The notes under the pieces: generated by a model
Database searches by the model: none
What the model was told of the DNA's origin: nothing
The model's input: the letters and a program-made list of their open reading frames with translations, nothing else
Shown here: positions 41,141 to 43,955 of the stretch, piece by piece
Position numbering within the stretch: position 1 is the stretch's first letter
Layout: each line of letters starts with the position of its first letter
Program-made: the position numbers and the translations under genes
Assembly: GCA_036394995.1 (NCBI GenBank)
Contig: DASWED010000016.1
Span: 1-43,955 of the forward strand
Direction: 5' to 3'
DNA from: DASWED01 sp036394995
GTDB lineage: Bacteria > Actinomycetota > UBA4738 > JACQTL01
DNA length: 43,955 nt

Positions 41141-42018
41141 CGACGGGCCTTCCTCACCTGCAACGACACGATCTCCGCCCGGGCCCGGAGCGCGACCCAC
41201 GCGAACGGCATCAGGACCCGGCGCCACCCCGTGGCCCGGTGCTTGCGGTAGTACCGGTAGATCGAACGCGAGTGGATGAGGTTCATCCGCCGGGACCGCC
41301 CGGTGGACACCCCGCCCTCGTGGGTCACCTCGACCTCCGGGGTGAACACCACCTTCCACCCCCTGCCGGCCAGACGGGTGCACAGGTCCAGCTCCTCCCC
41401 GTAGAGGAAGAACCCCTCGTCCAGCATGCCGACCTGGTCGAGGGCCTCCCGCCGCAGGAGCATGGCCGAGCCCGACACCCAGTCCACCTCGCGCTCGGTG
41501 GTCCGGTCCCACCCCGCCATGGTGTACCGGCGGGTGAACCGGTTGTCCGGCCGGAACGGGCCGACGAACGCGTGCCCCACGGCCTCCGAGATCGAGGGGA
41601 ACGTGCGGCCGGACGGGTACAGCGACCCGTCCGAGTTCCGGATCAGCGGGCCCAGCAGGGCGGCCCGGGGCCGCTCCCGGGCCAGCTTCACCAGGGCGCC
41701 GAGCGTCCCCAGCGAGACCTCGGCGTCGGGATTCAGCACGAACGCGAACGGCGCCGCCGACGCCCGGAGGCCCTGGTTCACCGCGGCCGCGAAGCCCCGG
41801 TTGTCGCGGTTCTGCACCAGCGCGATCCCCGGGAACGACTCCTTCGCCCGGGCCGCGCTGCCGTCCCGGGAGGCGTTGTCGATCACGAACACCTCCAGCG
41901 TGGCGTCGCCCGCCGCCGCGTACACCGACGTCAGGCACCGCATGAGGTGGTCGCCGGCGTTGTAGTTCACGACGATCACCGACAGATCGGGGTCCCGGCC
42001 CGGTTCCGCGCCCATCAT
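41137..42018 (-). CDS. wbbL: GT2 glycosyltransferase, WbbL-like (probable rhamnosyltransferase)
   Basis: A 293-aa GT-A family 2 enzyme: DLSVIVVNYNAGDHLMRCL, VIDNASRDGS, RDNRGFAAAVNQGL, FVLNPDAEV (metal DxD region), WVSGSAMLLRREAL and EGFFLYGEELDLCTRLAGRG. This motif set is that of WbbL and related rhamnosyltransferases, which make the linker that joins arabinogalactan to peptidoglycan in mycobacteria. The exact acceptor in this organism is unknown. The start at 42018 lies 4 nt after the stop of the SMR-like gene, so it belongs to the polysaccharide operon. Confidence 0.85.
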   Translation of the reverse strand: MMGAEPGRDPDLSVIVVNYNAGDHLMRCLTSVYAAAGDATLEVFVIDNASRDGSAARAKESFPGIALVQNRDNRGFAAAVNQGLRASAAPFAFVLNPDAEVSLGTLGALVKLARERPRAALLGPLIRNSDGSLYPSGRTFPSISEAVGHAFVGPFRPDNRFTRRYTMAGWDRTTEREVDWVSGSAMLLRREALDQVGMLDEGFFLYGEELDLCTRLAGRGWKVVFTPEVEVTHEGGVSTGRSRRMNLIHSRSIYRYYRKHRATGWRRVLMPFAWVALRARAEIVSLQVRKARR

Positions 42019-42022
42019 CCGG

Positions 42023-42613
42023 TCAGCCGTGCGAGGGCGTGCGGGACACCAGGACGATCCCGGCCACGATCAGCGCGACGCCGCCCCACCGCAGGCCGGT
42101 GACCGCCTCCCCTCGCAGGGTGTCGTACAGGACGATCACCACGTAGGTCAGCGCGGCGAACGGATACGCGAACGACAGCGCCGCCCGCGACAGCACCGCC
42201 AGCCACACGAACGCCGAGATGCCGAAGATGGCCAGCCCGGCCCACACCCAGAACGTGCCGGCCGCCGTGCGAAGCGAGGGGCCGTCGAGCTTGAAATGCG
42301 CGCCCGGGCCCTGGGCCTGCTGCAGCTCGTGCGTGACGTGGTTCATCCCGTGCTTCAGCACGATCTGGGCCATCGCGGCCAGCAGGACGGAGACCAGGAT
42401 CAGTCCGAGCAGCATGAGGGGGCTTCCTTTCGGATCGATGTCGGAGTGTTCGATGTCCCATTCGTCGGTGTGGCCCGGACGGGCCCCCCGGAACCAGCCC
42501 AGGGGCCGCCCGAACAGGCGCCTCCCGCGCGGGGAGGGACGGTCCGGCGTCACCGCCGGCGTGCTCTCCGGTGGATCGCCCACGTCGCCGGCGGAGGGGC
42601 GGGCCCCGGTCAC
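42023..42613 (-). CDS. SMR/EamA-like four-helix membrane protein
   Basis: Up to 196 aa. The C-terminal 130 residues form four TM helices: LLGLILVSVLLAAMAQIVLKHG, then WVWAGLAIFGISAFVWLAVL, LSFAYPFAALTYVVIVL and GVALIVAGIVLVS. The central SFAYPFAALTYV is typical of EamA/SMR lipid-linked sugar flippases such as ArnE/F. In this operon it may flip an undecaprenyl- or decaprenyl-linked sugar; this is inference. The GTG at 42613 overlaps the previous stop (GTGA) and gives a 66-residue hydrophilic N-terminal extension; the ATG at 42415, with GAAAGGAAG upstream, gives the standard short form. Confidence 0.75.
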   Translation of the reverse strand: MTGARPSAGDVGDPPESTPAVTPDRPSPRGRRLFGRPLGWFRGARPGHTDEWDIEHSDIDPKGSPLMLLGLILVSVLLAAMAQIVLKHGMNHVTHELQQAQGPGAHFKLDGPSLRTAAGTFWVWAGLAIFGISAFVWLAVLSRAALSFAYPFAALTYVVIVLYDTLRGEAVTGLRWGGVALIVAGIVLVSRTPSHG

Positions 42614-43656
42614 CGGCCGGCCTCGCGCGCGGGCGCGGCCGGGGCCGCCTCGCGGCGGTCGGCGGCGACCTCCGCCGCGGCCTCCCGGATCAGCGCGGCC
42701 AGCTCGTCGTCGGTGGCGAACACGCGGTCGGCGGGCCCGGCCTGCTCGGGGAGCCCCCCGGCGGCGGCCACCAGGGCCGGCGTCCCCAGGGCCCGGGCCC
42801 GGGCCAGGGCGCCGGAGGACCACGACCGCCGGTACGGCAGGACCAGCCGGTCGGCGGCCGCCATCCAGGCGTCGAAGTCCTCGTCGCTCACGTAGTCCTC
42901 TCGCACGTCCGCGCCCGGCGTTCGCCGGGCCAGCTCCCGGAGCTCGGTGGCCCAGGCCCGGTTCTCCGGCGTGGCGTCCCTGACCGATCCGACGACCGCC
43001 AGCCGCCCCGGGGATCCCGCCGCGGCGAAGGCCCGCACCGCGCGGTCGAACCCCTTGTCCGGGTGCAGGAACCCCGCGCACAGGAACAGCGGCTCGTCCG
43101 GGAGGACACCCAGGCGCGCCCGGGCCTCCTCCCGCGAGGGTCGCGCGTGGACGGTGACGCCCTCGGTGTGGTCCACCAGCCGGGCCCGAAGCTCGGGCAG
43201 CCGGTACTCGCGCCGGAGCGCGTCGCGTTCGGCCACCGTGTGGAACCCCAGCGTGGCCCGGGCGAAGGCTCGCCGAAGGAGCGCGTAGTCGGGGCGCCAC
43301 CGGACCGGCCGGTCGGCCTCGTGCACCACGATCTCGGTCTGCGGCTGCCGCCGGACCAGGGCCAGCAGCGCCGCGCTGGTCCGCATCTTCGACCAGGAGG
43401 CGCGGGCTCCGGGCAGGTAGTACAGCGCCGGCTGGAAGTGCACCACGATCCGGTCGAACTTCCCGCCTCGCCGGGCCGCCTCCCGGAACGGCCGCCCGCC
43501 GTCGAACGGCACCCGGACGTCGCCGTCGCCGTCGGCCGGGGAGATCACCACCACGTCGTCGCCGGCCGCCCGGAGCCGTTCGGCCTGGGTCCGGGCGTAG
43601 GCGCCGATCCCGCAGTGGCGCGGCGGATACGACGAGACGATCAGGACCCGGGCCAA
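42610..43656 (-). CDS. GT-B family glycosyltransferase
   Basis: A 348-aa GT4/GT1-type glycosyltransferase. The N-terminal domain starts ARVLIVSSYPPRHCGIGAYARTQAE split at the acceptor loop; the C-terminal donor domain has LFLCAGFLHPDKGFDRAVRAF, LAVVGSVRD, and the nucleotide-sugar site RLVLPYRRSWSSGALARARALGTPALV. Retaining transfer is expected; donor and acceptor are unknown. I chose the TTG at 43656, which fits the family N-terminus; no in-frame ATG or GTG lies near. The reading frame upstream to 43776 runs through the preceding gene and is not credible. The gene overlaps the SMR-like gene by GTGA. Confidence 0.82.
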   Translation of the reverse strand: MARVLIVSSYPPRHCGIGAYARTQAERLRAAGDDVVVISPADGDGDVRVPFDGGRPFREAARRGGKFDRIVVHFQPALYYLPGARASWSKMRTSAALLALVRRQPQTEIVVHEADRPVRWRPDYALLRRAFARATLGFHTVAERDALRREYRLPELRARLVDHTEGVTVHARPSREEARARLGVLPDEPLFLCAGFLHPDKGFDRAVRAFAAAGSPGRLAVVGSVRDATPENRAWATELRELARRTPGADVREDYVSDEDFDAWMAAADRLVLPYRRSWSSGALARARALGTPALVAAAGGLPEQAGPADRVFATDDELAALIREAAAEVAADRREAAPAAPAREAGR

Positions 43657-43660
43657 GGGC

Positions 43661-43955
43661 TCAGAGATCCTCGACGTCGATGTCGATCGGGATGAACACC
43701 AACCCGGGGTTCTCGTCCCCGGTCCGCACCGTGAACGCGTACTTCTGCTCCTGCACGTGGTACACGATGGAGGCATCGCGGGAGTGCACCCCGAGCGTGA
43801 CCCAGTATTTCCCGCCCACGAACGGCAGCGACCGCAGGTGGAACCGGACCCGCTTCTTCCCCTCGAACGGGTGGAACCGCACGCCCTTCCAGTCGGTGTT
43901 CGTCCCGAACACGAACTTGTTGTTCTCGTCGTGCAGCGCGAACGAGATCACCGGG
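43661..43955 (-). CDS. Wzt-like C-terminal domain of a polysaccharide ABC exporter ATPase (partial)
   Basis: The last 97 residues of a gene that starts beyond the window. They read PVISFALHDENNKFVFGTNTDWKG, then strands VRFHLRSLPFVGGKYWVTLGVHSRD and VYHVQEQKYAFTV, ending IPIDIDVEDL. This is the immunoglobulin-like carbohydrate-binding domain at the C-terminus of Wzt, the ATPase of ABC-type O-antigen exporters, which recognises the terminus of the finished polymer. The ATPase domain should lie just outside. It opens the operon of glycosyltransferases below it and shows that the glycan is exported by an ABC transporter. Confidence 0.8.
   Translation of the reverse strand, partial: PVISFALHDENNKFVFGTNTDWKGVRFHPFEGKKRVRFHLRSLPFVGGKYWVTLGVHSRDASIVYHVQEQKYAFTVRTGDENPGLVFIPIDIDVEDL

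Overview
The window is high-GC, gene-dense bacterial DNA. It holds a WhiB-family regulator, the actinobacterial F420 genes (fused FbiC, FbiA and FbiB), a class III nucleotide cyclase fused to an ATPase, and two gene orders that I recall as conserved in Actinomycetota: prfB / ftsE-ftsX-smpB, and secA - response regulator - hpf - comF ... ahcY - SIS isomerase - Trm112 - phosphomannomutase - DUF5719/GT2 - whiB - fbiA/fbiB - mannose-1-P guanylyltransferase - wbbL. I therefore place it in Actinomycetota, probably a lineage outside the well-studied genera (no mtrAB-lpqB after comF, short HPF, short-type AhcY). I cannot name a class or genus from the sequence. I saw no rRNA, tRNA, CRISPR array, transposase or phage gene.

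Layout. 1-330: a decayed or frameshifted tail of a nucleotide cyclase. 351-5319 (minus): SRPBCC protein, small acidic protein, smpB, ftsX, ftsE and a two-subunit transketolase. 5415-7922 (plus): a large YfhO-like membrane protein, converging on prfB, which carries a programmed +1 frameshift. 9007-15507 (minus except one gene): zinc ribbon-cyclase-ATPase, secA, a PPOX-type flavin/F420 protein (plus), an orphan NarL-type response regulator and hpf. 15653-17138: a divergent PadR regulator / secreted alpha-beta hydrolase pair; the hydrolase is split by an in-frame amber codon. 17201-17471: a strongly structured RNA candidate, best explained as a raiA-motif ncRNA, between comF and hpf. 17415-25290 (minus): comF, an unknown protein, an unusual class II aldolase-MtnA fusion, ahcY, a purine nucleoside phosphorylase, a phosphoglucose/phosphomannose isomerase, a 57-aa Trm112-like protein and phosphomannomutase, with a small tandem repeat upstream. 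25505-32533 (minus): zinc ribbon, L,D-transpeptidase, DUF5719, a giant GT2 membrane protein, a histone H1-like lysine-rich protein and whiB. 32745-37596: divergent fbiC and fbiA-fbiB. 37677-38111: DUF5654 membrane protein. 38128-43955 (minus): a SpoIID/LytB-like protein and a surface-polysaccharide operon (Wzt C-terminus, GT, SMR-like protein, WbbL-like GT2, sugar nucleotidyltransferase).

How it fits together. Much of the window serves the cell envelope: mannose/GDP-mannose supply (isomerase, mutase, guanylyltransferase), rhamnosyl-type transfer and export, peptidoglycan cross-linking (L,D-transpeptidase), FtsEX control of septal hydrolysis, and SecA export. A second theme is sulfur-nucleoside salvage (AhcY, PNP, aldolase-MtnA). 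A third is ribosome dormancy and rescue (HPF, candidate raiA RNA, SmpB, RF2). Adjacent genes often overlap as GTGA (stop and GTG start sharing four bases), and several promoter candidates are TANNNT -10 boxes 8-11 nt from the start codon, which points to short-leader transcripts.
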